A stretch of DNA of 59,185 nucleotides from Polyangiaceae bacterium (lineage in GTDB: Bacteria; Myxococcota_A; Polyangia; Polyangiales; Polyangiaceae), in NCBI GenBank assembly GCA_025937895.1, contig JAICQL010000020.1, positions 1 through 59,185 on the forward strand, written 5' to 3'. The notes under the pieces are model-generated. The model worked only from the letters and a program-made list of their open reading frames with translations, did no database searches and was not told where the DNA came from. Position numbers and translations under genes: made by a program. Within the stretch, counting starts at the first letter, position 1, and each line of letters starts with the position of its first letter. Positions 28,107 through 35,740 of this stretch are shown here, piece after piece.

Positions 28107-28146
28107 ACGATGTTTACATCGGTCTAGCTCCCGATGTAAACATCGT
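28107..28146. promoter_or_regulatory. Perfect 16+16-bp dyad, probable operator-promoter
   Basis: ACGATGTTTACATCGG (28107-28122) and its exact reverse complement CCGATGTAAACATCGT (28131-28146) flank an 8-bp centre. Each arm is itself a near-palindrome GATGT-N2-ACATC, so two dimers could bind side by side. On the minus strand TTTACA (28140-28135) and TGTAAA (28118-28113), 16 bp apart, could be -35 and -10 boxes for the membrane-protein gene. No U-run follows, so it is not a terminator. AT-rich within very GC-rich DNA. Confidence 0.75.
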
Positions 28147-28298
28147 CAACATGCGCCGTCGATCTTGCTGCCGGAGCGCGCACTGCGCCCCACCGTTTCG
28201 CGCTAACTCAGCGTAAACGCGGACAATTGCTCGAGGACGAGCGCCGCAACCCGGCAGGCTGGTACGGCAGTGCTCAGGGCGCGGGCGGCTGGCGGCGC

Positions 28299-28703
28299 TC
28301 AGGGCGCGGGCGGTTGACAGCGGCCGCGCTGGTTGAGCACGAAACCCGGCACGCACTCGCACACGCCCAGCTCCGTGCAGCGCCCCCACAGCGCCGACTC
28401 GCGCGCGTCGTCATTGCAGGTCTGATTGGCGCCCAGGGTGCAGGGCGCGCGCTTGCCGCTGGGCGCTGCCGCCGGGGCGGTGCCGGACGGCGCCTCTGTG
28501 GTACCAGACGGCGTTTCCACCTCGGCAGGCTCCTGTGCTGACACCTCCGAGGGAACCGTCGCGCCATTGAGCTCGCTGCTCGGAGCTGCGGCCTGTCCGC
28601 AAGCGAGCGCCGCGAGCCCCGCGCACAGGGCGAGAGCGCAGCCGGCCAGCACGGTCGCGGAGAGGGCAGAGCTCGAGGTGGCGTGTACCCAGCGAGACGA
28701 CAT
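28299..28703 (-). CDS. Small Cys-rich secreted or lipid-anchored protein
   Basis: 134 residues. The N-terminus is a signal sequence with an exact lipobox VLAGC after ~20 residues and a second possible Cys after LAALA; which is used is unclear. A Pro/Thr/Ser/Glu-rich spacer follows, then a C-terminal module with six Cys (CTLGANQTC, GRCTELGVCECVPGF, GRCQP), an EGF-like pattern common in Myxococcota surface proteins. No known function. ATG 28703 is the start best placed for the signal; the frame is open to 28739. It is on the opposite strand from, and divergent to, the FrnE-like gene. Confidence 0.65.
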   Translation of the reverse strand: MSSRWVHATSSSALSATVLAGCALALCAGLAALACGQAAAPSSELNGATVPSEVSAQEPAEVETPSGTTEAPSGTAPAAAPSGKRAPCTLGANQTCNDDARESALWGRCTELGVCECVPGFVLNQRGRCQPPAP

Positions 28704-28821
28704 GCCCGACAGCCTAGCAGCCCACCTACGAGGCTGCACTACCTGCTCCGACGCTGCACCCGGCCGCCACCAGCGCCATTCGCGCTCGCGCAGAGCGGGA
28801 AACCGGCCTACGTTCTCCCCG

Positions 28822-29520
28822 ATGACAGCGCTGCGCGTCGATATCTGGTCCGATATTGCCTGCCCCTGGTGCTACGTCGGCAAGCGCCGCTTCGAGCAGG
28901 CGCTGCAACGGCTGGGCGCGGATACACCCATCGAGCTGCACTGGCACTCGTTCGAGCTGGATCCGGGCGCGCCTGCGCGCGTGCCCGAGGCGCGGCAGGC
29001 AGAGCGCCTCGCCAGGAAGTACGGCATGTCGCTGCAGCAAGCGGAGCAGCGCATGGCGCAGCTGTCCGAGCTGGCTCAGGCCGAGGGCCTGCGCTTCGAC
29101 TTTGATCAGCTGAAGCCGGGCAACACCTTTGACGCCCACCGCGTGCTGCACCTGGCCGCCGAGCGCGGCAAGCAGGACGCGGTCAAGGAGCGCTTCCTGA
29201 GAGGTTACCTGTGTGAGGGCGAGCCCATCGGCGAGCGCGAGGTGGTCGCGCGCCTGGCGCGCGAAGCGGGCCTGGACGCCGATGAGGTGGAGTCTACCCT
29301 GTCGAGCAGCGCGTATGCCGACGACGTCCGGGCCGATGAGGCACAGGCCGCAGCCCTGGGCATCCACGGGGTGCCTTTTTTCGTCATCGGCCAGCGCTAC
29401 GGCATCTCCGGAGCGCAGCCAGCGGAGCTGCTCAGCCGCGCGCTGCAGAAGGCGCAGGCGGAGCTGGCGGCGGAGCCCGAGCTGGTGGAGGGAGCAGCCT
29501 GCGGCCCCGACGGCTGCTGA
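28822..29520 (+). CDS. FrnE/DsbA-family oxidoreductase
   Basis: 232 residues, no signal peptide, so cytosolic. DsbA-like thioredoxin fold with inserted helical domain. The N-terminal WSDIACPWCYVGK holds the CPWC redox pair (Cys14, Cys17). The family blocks GNTFDAHRVLHLA and GVPFFVIGQRYGISGAQ (cis-Pro loop) are present. FrnE-type proteins act in disulfide exchange or stress protection; relatives include 2-hydroxychromene-2-carboxylate isomerases, which lack the CxxC. A C-terminal CGPDGC pair is an extra feature. ATG 28822 places the fold at residue 4. The ferredoxin-reductase gene follows after 42 bp, so they may be co-transcribed. Confidence 0.92.
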   Translation: MTALRVDIWSDIACPWCYVGKRRFEQALQRLGADTPIELHWHSFELDPGAPARVPEARQAERLARKYGMSLQQAEQRMAQLSELAQAEGLRFDFDQLKPGNTFDAHRVLHLAAERGKQDAVKERFLRGYLCEGEPIGEREVVARLAREAGLDADEVESTLSSSAYADDVRADEAQAAALGIHGVPFFVIGQRYGISGAQPAELLSRALQKAQAELAAEPELVEGAACGPDGC

Positions 29521-29562
29521 GCTGTCTGCCGCGACTCGCTCTCGGGGCGCTACAAAGCTTGC

Positions 29563-30606
29563 ATGAGCACCCGCGTTCTCTATCGAGGAGCCCCCTATGA
29601 CCTGCTGCCGGGCGAGACCTTGCTGGCGGGCCTTGCCCGCCAGGGAGTCGACATTCCCTCCTTCTGTCGCACCGGGGTGTGCCAGACGTGTCTGGTGCGG
29701 GCCACGAGCGGCAAGCCGCCCGCGCGGAGCCAGTCGGGGGTGTCGGAGACTCTGATCGCGAGTGGCTGCTTTCTGGCTTGCCAGTGCGTGCCCGAGGGCG
29801 TGCTGGAGGTGGAGCCCTGCCATGACGTCGGCACGTTCTCGACGCGGGTCGTGCAGGTGGAGCAGATGTCCTCGCGCGTGCTGCGCGTGGAGCTGGAGGC
29901 GCCGGCAGCCTTCAGCTATCGCGCCGGGCAGTTCGTGCAGCTGGAGCGCCCCGGCGGGGTAACGCGCCCGTATTCGCTCGCGTCGCTGCCGGGAGGGCCA
30001 CACCTCGAGCTGCACGTGACCTTGTATCCCGGTGGCGCGATGAGCCAGTGGCTGCGCTGGGCCATTCACCAGCCCATCACTCTGCGCGGGCCCTTCGGCG
30101 AGTGCTTCTATCTGCAGGATGAGCTCGATCGACCGCTGCTGCTGGCGGGCACCGGCTCCGGTCTGGCGCCGCTGCTGGGGGTGCTGCGCAGCGCGCTCGC
30201 AGCGGGCCACCGCGCGCCCATCCACCTGTATCACGGCAGCTCCACCGTCGAGGGGCAATACGCCAGCGCCGAGCTGCAGCGTCTGGTGGCGGCCACGCCC
30301 AACTTGCGCGTCTTCGGCAGCGTGCTCACGCCTGCAGAGGCGAAGGCCGGCGCACAGCCGCCCGGCGTGCCTGCCGCGCCGACCAAGGCGGCAGAGCCCC
30401 GGTATCAGCTGCGCCATGAGCCGCTCGATCGCCTGATCCTGGCCGACCCGCTCGACTTCTTTCAGTGCCGCGTCTACCTGTGCGGTGACGGGGAGCTGGT
30501 GCAGCGGCTGCGCAAGCGCATCTACCTCTCCGGCGCGCCGCTCACTCGCATCCACATCGATCCGTTCCTCCCGCCGGCCCCTCCCGTGCCCGCCCCCGCC
30601 AGGTGA
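29563..30606 (+). CDS. 2Fe-2S ferredoxin-flavin reductase (oxygenase-reductase type)
   Basis: 347 residues. An N-terminal plant-type ferredoxin domain has Cys35, Cys40, Cys43 and Cys73 in SFCRTGVCQTC and FLACQC. A FAD-binding domain follows with RPYSLASLP and the NAD-binding domain with LLAGTGSGLAPLLGVL and VYLCGDGELV. This order (2Fe-2S, FAD, NAD) is that of class IB-type electron-transfer reductases that feed oxygenases. No oxygenase lies nearby, so the partner is unknown. A ~40-residue insert rich in Ala and Pro separates the NAD-domain halves. The C-terminal tail is Pro-rich. Confidence 0.9.
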   Translation: MSTRVLYRGAPYDLLPGETLLAGLARQGVDIPSFCRTGVCQTCLVRATSGKPPARSQSGVSETLIASGCFLACQCVPEGVLEVEPCHDVGTFSTRVVQVEQMSSRVLRVELEAPAAFSYRAGQFVQLERPGGVTRPYSLASLPGGPHLELHVTLYPGGAMSQWLRWAIHQPITLRGPFGECFYLQDELDRPLLLAGTGSGLAPLLGVLRSALAAGHRAPIHLYHGSSTVEGQYASAELQRLVAATPNLRVFGSVLTPAEAKAGAQPPGVPAAPTKAAEPRYQLRHEPLDRLILADPLDFFQCRVYLCGDGELVQRLRKRIYLSGAPLTRIHIDPFLPPAPPVPAPAR

Positions 30607-30638
30607 CGTGCGCCTGGTGCCACGAGCGAGCGCCGTGC

Positions 30639-32417
30639 TCAGCCGGCGTGTGCGGTGGCGGTGCGCGCCGGAGGACGCGTGGTGGGACGGCGGCGCTCCT
30701 TGCGCTCGCTGACCTCGGGCTCACTGGCGGCAGCGATCAGCTCGCGCAGCAGCTCCACCGAGAGCGCCACGCTGGGCAGCTTCGGGCGGACCAGGGCCGC
30801 GCGCTCCTCGGCGCTGCGCCCGCGCGTCCAGCTCAGCTGGCGGGGCAGGGCGCGCTGGCACGCGGAGCCCTCCGCCGCCCGCACGATCACTACGGGGCTC
30901 GCGACCGGACCGGTGAGCGAGGGCTGCACGTCGAGCGCGAGCTCCATGCCGATCAAGCCCTCCAGCGCGCGCGCGGGATAGACCGCCAGGCGCAGCTCGT
31001 CCAGGTCGCTCACCCCGGTGCAGGAGCGGCCGAGCACTTGCACCGTCAGCTCCGGCCTGGCGCCGAGGCGCCGCAATGCTCGGCGCAGGAAGCGGCGGCT
31101 TGCCGCCAGCGCGGGTGCCGGCAGCTCTGCTGCGCGGCCGGTGCAGAACACCGGCAGCAGCGCGACCGCCGAGACGAGCAGGCAAGCTCCGTAATAGGGC
31201 GAGCGCTCGAACACGCGCAGCGCCAGCGCGCTCGCGCCGCCGAGCAAGCCCAGGAGCAGCATTGCCCCTGGAGCCCTGCCCACGTCCAGCCAGGCCCCGG
31301 GCAACGCCGGCCCGGGCACGTCCGCGAGCGCGCTCGGAGCGAGCGGTTGCCACTGGCCGGGACCGCGCAGCGGTGGCTCGAAGCGCGCGGGGCGGTAGCA
31401 GCCCAGCGCCATGGCCACCAGCAAGGTGAGCGCCCCGAGCAGCGGCAGGTCGAGCCACAACACTGCCACGCTGGCCGCGCACAGCAACAGTCCCGAGGTG
31501 GCGGCGCGCCCGTGATCGGAGACCCGCACCAGCGGCAGCACCTGGCTGCCCCGTAGCGCAGCTGCGCTGCGCACGGCGCGAGCTTTCTCCGCCGTCAGCA
31601 GCGCGTAGCCGCACGCGGCCAGCAGCACCCACGGCAACGTCCTGGTCCAGGGCGCGCGCGGCGCGCTGCGCTCCGGCGCGGGCCAGATGCCATCCAGATC
31701 GACCCCATCGGCTGCGCTCTGCTCTACCGCAGCGAGCTCCAGCACGCCGCGATCCAGCAGCACTCGCCAGCGCGGTGCTTCGTCTGCGCTGACCCGGCGC
31801 ACCACCTCCAGCTGGTCCCGCTCGGCGGAGCGGCGCAAGGTGCTGAGCACGATGGCGGAGTGAGAGCTGCCGGCGGGCAGCCGCTCACCGGGAGGATCGA
31901 GCGCCTTGGGCGGCTGGGGCGCGGCCTGTGCGCGCACGATCAATGACGCCGTGTCCGGCGCTGGCGCCAGGCGCGGCCCCACCCAGAGCAGCTCTGCGTG
32001 CTGTCCATCGGGCAACACGCGCAGCGCGCCGCTCTCGGTCAGCTGCAGCTCATAGCCGAACTCCACGGTGAAGCTCCTGCCGCTGAGCGGCTCGGGCGGA
32101 GTGAGCGTGGCGCGACCGCTCTGCAGGATGACATCCAGCGGCGTCGAGGCGGAGCCTGGCGCAGCGTGATCCGCGCGCTGCGCGTGAGCATCGTGAGACA
32201 GCCGCGCGTCGGGTGCGATGCCGCTCACCACCAGCGTATCCCAGGCGCCGCTCGGGCTGTCGACGTGCAGCTGATGGCGCACGCGCGCGGAGCCGTCCGG
32301 CTCCAGCTCCAGGCTGGTGGTGCTGGAGACCACGCGAGGCTCTGCTGCCCAGCCCGCGCTCGGCCACCCGAGGAGCGCGAGGAGCGCGAGCACCCAACCG
32401 ATCCGCGACAACGACAT
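30639..32417 (-). CDS. Large membrane protein with secreted N-terminal domain
   Basis: 592 residues. A signal peptide (VLALLALLGWPSAGWAA) is followed by an extracytoplasmic all-beta domain of ~230 residues (VVSSTTSLELEPDGSARVRHQL), then membrane segments near residues 280-300, 315-355 and 400-460, and a C-terminal cytoplasmic Arg-rich tail. The layout is reminiscent of the DUF2207-type membrane proteins, but I do not recognise a diagnostic motif. ATG 32417 gives the signal peptide; no clear ribosome site. It is convergent with the reductase gene, 32 bp away, and lies 137 bp downstream of the lipoprotein gene on the same strand. Confidence 0.75.
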   Translation of the reverse strand: MSLSRIGWVLALLALLGWPSAGWAAEPRVVSSTTSLELEPDGSARVRHQLHVDSPSGAWDTLVVSGIAPDARLSHDAHAQRADHAAPGSASTPLDVILQSGRATLTPPEPLSGRSFTVEFGYELQLTESGALRVLPDGQHAELLWVGPRLAPAPDTASLIVRAQAAPQPPKALDPPGERLPAGSSHSAIVLSTLRRSAERDQLEVVRRVSADEAPRWRVLLDRGVLELAAVEQSAADGVDLDGIWPAPERSAPRAPWTRTLPWVLLAACGYALLTAEKARAVRSAAALRGSQVLPLVRVSDHGRAATSGLLLCAASVAVLWLDLPLLGALTLLVAMALGCYRPARFEPPLRGPGQWQPLAPSALADVPGPALPGAWLDVGRAPGAMLLLGLLGGASALALRVFERSPYYGACLLVSAVALLPVFCTGRAAELPAPALAASRRFLRRALRRLGARPELTVQVLGRSCTGVSDLDELRLAVYPARALEGLIGMELALDVQPSLTGPVASPVVIVRAAEGSACQRALPRQLSWTRGRSAEERAALVRPKLPSVALSVELLRELIAAASEPEVSERKERRRPTTRPPARTATAHAG

Positions 32418-32554
32418 GGCGATGCCAACAGTGGGTACCGATCTCACCCGGAGCCGGCCAAATATGTCGCGCGGCTGGCCTTTCACCCGGGCGGCGCAGG
32501 CGGCTCTGCGGTGCTCAGAGCTTCAGTGCTGGCTGCTCAGGCGTAGAGCATGGC

Positions 32555-34435
32555 TCACGGCTTGGCCGCGTACGGCGCCGCCAGCTCGCGGAACACCTGC
32601 GAGGGCACGTGCAGCTCGATCTCGCCGCTGGGCCCCTGCGCGTGGCCGTTGGCGCGGAACAGCATCGGTGTGTCGCTTTCGCCCAGCGAGCGCAGCGTCC
32701 TGTCCAGCTTCTTCCGCTGCAGCCGCTGCTTGAGTGCGCTCACCGTCCAGAAGCCCGCCACGTTCGCGCGCTCGCTGCGCAGCGGCTCGAGCCCCGCGCG
32801 CCGCTCCAGCGTGCCTTCCGGTCCCGACGGCGCCAGCACGCCCGCCAGGCGCTCCTCCGCCAGCGAGGCATACGACGAGAACGCCAGCCAGCTGCGCGCC
32901 CCATCGCGAGCGGTGATCAACACCAGGGGCACGTTGCCGCTGGGAATGGCGCTCTTGTCATCGTCCGCGTCATACAGCTTGGCCATGGCGGACGCCGGCA
33001 GGCTGAGCTCATACACGCGGGACTCCGGCAAGCGTGCCGGGCCCTTCTTGCTGGTTACCTTGGGCAGCTTGTCCGTCTTCACCCCGTAGCGCTGGCTCAG
33101 GCCCTTGCGCAGCGCCGGGTCTTCATACGCCTTCAAGGTGCGCTCCAGGAACGCGCCCAGCTGCTTGCTCTCATCCTCCAGCCCCAGCAGCACGTAACCG
33201 GCGCGCGCGCGCAGTTGCTCGCGCGCGTCGGGCGACGCCCCGAGCAGCCGCTCCGGGACCTCCCCCTGCGCCGAGACCGCCGAGCCCATCAACGTCAGCA
33301 GCTGGTGCAACGCCTGCGGCCAGTCCTTTTGCACCGCGGCGGAAGCACCCAGCTGGCCCAGCCCGCTCTGCGCCAGGCGCTCCAGCAAGACCAGCGCGGG
33401 CTCATACGACTGTGGATCGGCCTTGCTCTGATACGACGCCTGGGTGGCGTCCTGCGGCAGCTTCCAGAACACGTCCGGAGCCGCCGCGGCGCGGCCCTCG
33501 GCGCTGCTCAGCGCGCTGGCCACCCAGGACGTGGAGCCGCGCAGGCTCACGCCCAGCTTCATCGTCAGCTCGGCAGGGTTGTTCTCCTTCAGGTGCAGAT
33601 CCAGCCGCAGGTCGTTCAGCTCGGCTGCCAGCGAGCTGACCTCCGCCACGCTGGAGCTGAGCAGCTCGCGCAGCGCCGCGTCGAACTCGGCGTTGCCGAT
33701 CGAGACCTCACCCATGAGCATGGGGATGCTCAGCTCGAGCAGCTGCACCTTGTCGCCGTACAGGCGCCAGGCGGGCTCCGCGCGCAGCTCCAGGTGAAAC
33801 GCCGCGTCGCCTGCTGCCTGCGCGGGATTGCCGCGCGTCAGGTACGGCGCGAGCAGCTCGAGCGACTCCGCGTTCTCGCTGCAGACCAGGCGCACCTTGG
33901 CCTTGCCCAGCGCCGGCGCGATGAAGCACAGCGTGTTCTCGTTGGGCCGCACGCTGTACACGCCGGGCTCCACGGGGTCGACCGGCATGTCCATGCCGCG
34001 GAAGGCATCCAGCGCAGCCTGGCGCGACGTCAGCCCCACCGCCGCGGCGAAGTAGACCTTGGGCTTGTTCTTGCTCTTGGGATCGAGCGTGGCCACGGCG
34101 TCCACCGGCGCATCCAGATCCAGGATCGGCAGCAGCTGCGAGGCCGCGCCGGTCTGCGCCAGCGCGCGCCAGTCGAGCCCCAGGCCCGTCCAGCCCAGCA
34201 CCGTGTCCAGGCTCTGCGCGGGGGCGCGCAAGCTGGACAGCGCCACCAGGTTCTCCGGGGCGGCCACCGGCGTGAGGTCTGCCGCCACCTCTGCCTCGGC
34301 CCCGGACTGCTCCGCCGCCTCGGTTGCCGCAGAGGCAGCTTCCGGCTTGCTGGAGGAAGAGCAAGCCGAGATCCCTGCCAGCAGCGACGCTGCGGCCATC
34401 GAGCGCAAAGCAAAGCGGTGCCGATCAACCCTCAT
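32555..34435 (-). CDS. Large lipoprotein of unknown function
   Basis: 626 residues. The signal peptide ends at lipobox GISAC, followed by a Ser-rich and Ala/Glu-rich tether, so it is probably membrane-anchored. The mature protein contains repeated Leu-rich helices and beta strands (for example DAVATLDPKSKNKPKVYFAAAVGL and VPLVLITARDGARSWLAFSSY), with no enzymatic motif. The overall pattern (two similar halves of strand-rich sequence) hints at an internal repeat but I could not prove it. Downstream of nadA on the same strand, separated by 189 bp with strong hairpins. Confidence 0.8.
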   Translation of the reverse strand: MRVDRHRFALRSMAAASLLAGISACSSSSKPEAASAATEAAEQSGAEAEVAADLTPVAAPENLVALSSLRAPAQSLDTVLGWTGLGLDWRALAQTGAASQLLPILDLDAPVDAVATLDPKSKNKPKVYFAAAVGLTSRQAALDAFRGMDMPVDPVEPGVYSVRPNENTLCFIAPALGKAKVRLVCSENAESLELLAPYLTRGNPAQAAGDAAFHLELRAEPAWRLYGDKVQLLELSIPMLMGEVSIGNAEFDAALRELLSSSVAEVSSLAAELNDLRLDLHLKENNPAELTMKLGVSLRGSTSWVASALSSAEGRAAAAPDVFWKLPQDATQASYQSKADPQSYEPALVLLERLAQSGLGQLGASAAVQKDWPQALHQLLTLMGSAVSAQGEVPERLLGASPDAREQLRARAGYVLLGLEDESKQLGAFLERTLKAYEDPALRKGLSQRYGVKTDKLPKVTSKKGPARLPESRVYELSLPASAMAKLYDADDDKSAIPSGNVPLVLITARDGARSWLAFSSYASLAEERLAGVLAPSGPEGTLERRAGLEPLRSERANVAGFWTVSALKQRLQRKKLDRTLRSLGESDTPMLFRANGHAQGPSGEIELHVPSQVFRELAAPYAAKP

Positions 34436-34570
34436 GCCAGCAAAGCTAGTCCCTCACCGGGAGCCGGTCGAGTAACTTGCAAGCACGGCCGCCGAGCGGC
34501 GAGCGGCGCGCTCGGCAGCGGGCGCGAAATGCCTCAGGGTCGCTGGCCCCTCGGGGCCCTCAGGCGTCGT

Positions 34571-34607
34571 GGCCCTCGGGGGCGAGGGCCAGCGTCGTGC
34601 CCCCGAG
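34571..34607. terminator. Competing hairpins downstream of nadA
   Basis: Stem A: GGCCCTCG (34571-34578) with CGAGGGCC (34583-34590), loop GGGG. Stem B: CTCGGGGGC (34575-34583) with GCCCCCGAG (34599-34607). They share bases and cannot form together. A is a very stable 8-bp stem. There is no U-run on either strand. Role could be transcript end, or folding switch ahead of the lipoprotein gene. Confidence 0.45.
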
Positions 34608-34619
34608 CCATTATCTGCG

Positions 34620-34632
34620 GCCCCTCAGGGGC
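34620..34632 (-). terminator. Hairpin enclosing the nadA stop codon
   Basis: GCCCC and GGGGC arms (34620-34624, 34628-34632) enclose a 3-nt loop that is exactly the TGA stop of nadA on the minus strand. Five G-C pairs. Possible transcript stabiliser or part of a GC-only terminator. Confidence 0.35.
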
Positions 34633-35683
34633 TCAGCGCGAGCATGCGCTCCAGCGGCAGTCGAGCCGCCTCGCGCAGCGCGTCGCTCATCTCCAGCCTC
34701 GGCTCCATGCGCTCCAGCGCGTGACACACCTTCTCCAGCGTGTTGAGCCGCATGAAGGGGCACTCGTTGCAGGCGCAGTTGGCCTCGGGGGGCGCGGCGA
34801 TCAGCTGCTTGTGCGGTGCCCGCTTGCGCATCTCGTGCAAGATGCCGGGCTCGGTCGCCACGATGAACGCCTGTGCGTTGTCATTCACGACGAAGTTCAG
34901 CAAGGCGTTGGTGGAGCCGATGTAGTCGGCCATGTCCAGCAGCGGCTCTTCACACTCCGGATGCGCCACGAGCTTGGCCGCCGGGTGCTGGTGACGCAGC
35001 GCGATGAGCTTGCGCTGGCTGAAGGTCTCGTGAACGATGCAGCCGCCAGGCCAGAGCTCCATGTGGCGCCCGGTCTGCTTCATCACGTACCGCCCCAGGT
35101 TGCGGTCGGGAGCGAATAGAATCTTCTGATGCGCGGGCACCGACTGGACCACCCGCACTGCATTGCTGGAGGTGCAGATGATGTCGCTCAGGGCTTTCAC
35201 CTCCGCCGTGCAGTTGATGTACGAGATGGCGACGGCGCCGGGATGCTGAGCGCGCCAGGCAGCGAACTTGTCCGCGGGGCAGCCGTCGGCGAGCGAGCAG
35301 CCCGCGTTCATGTCGGGCACCAGCACGGTGCGCGTGGGGTTCAAGATCTTGGCCGTCTCCGCCATGAAGTGCACGCCGGCGAACAGGATGACGTCGGCGT
35401 TCGTGCGCTGCGCCTCGCGCGAGAGCTGCAGCGAGTCACCGATGAAGTCCGCCAGCTCCTGGATCTCGCTCTCCTGGTAGAAGTGCGCCAGGATGACCGC
35501 GTTGCGCTCGCGCTTGAGCTCGCGAATGCGCTCGTCCAGATCCAGGGTGCTGCCGACGGCGCTGGCTTGCCGGGCGCCAGCGGCGGCCGCCTCGGAGCCA
35601 GCACCGGGGCCAGCCGAAGCGGCGCCGGGCACGGGCTGGCCGGCGATGGGGAGAGAGGCAAGGCTTCGCATCGCACGTTGCAT
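34625..35683 (-). CDS. nadA: Quinolinate synthase NadA
   Basis: 352 residues. Condenses iminoaspartate with dihydroxyacetone phosphate to quinolinate in NAD synthesis, using a [4Fe-4S] cluster. Cluster cysteines: Cys129 in [12 protein letters not shown], Cys215 in WPGGCIVHE and one of Cys303/305/308 in [10 protein letters not shown]. The substrate loops [10 protein letters not shown] and [10 protein letters not shown] are present. About 45 N-terminal residues are Ala/Gly-rich and extra to the family, perhaps a start-site artefact; ATG 35671 is another option. No nadB or nadC lies nearby. It is divergent from the lipoprotein gene at 35741 over 57 bp. Confidence 0.95.
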   Translation of the reverse strand: MQRAMRSLASLPIAGQPVPGAASAGPGAGSEAAAAGARQASAVGSTLDLDERIRELKRERNAVILAHFYQESEIQELADFIGDSLQLSREAQRTNADVILFAGVHFMAETAKILNPTRTVLVPDMNAGCSLADGCPADKFAAWRAQHPGAVAISYINCTAEVKALSDIICTSSNAVRVVQSVPAHQKILFAPDRNLGRYVMKQTGRHMELWPGGCIVHETFSQRKLIALRHQHPAAKLVAHPECEEPLLDMADYIGSTNALLNFVVNDNAQAFIVATEPGILHEMRKRAPHKQLIAAPPEANCACNECPFMRLNTLEKVCHALERMEPRLEMSDALREAARLPLERMLALSP

Positions 35684-35740
35684 AGTCACTGTGGCCAGTT
35701 TCGCAATGCGGCCATGAGGCCTGTGTGCCAGGATCAGACG

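Noticed and set aside
35129..35740. Extension of the large lipoprotein gene upstream to 35129
   Set aside because: The extension overlaps nadA on the other strand and lacks lipoprotein features; the signal peptide begins after 35741.
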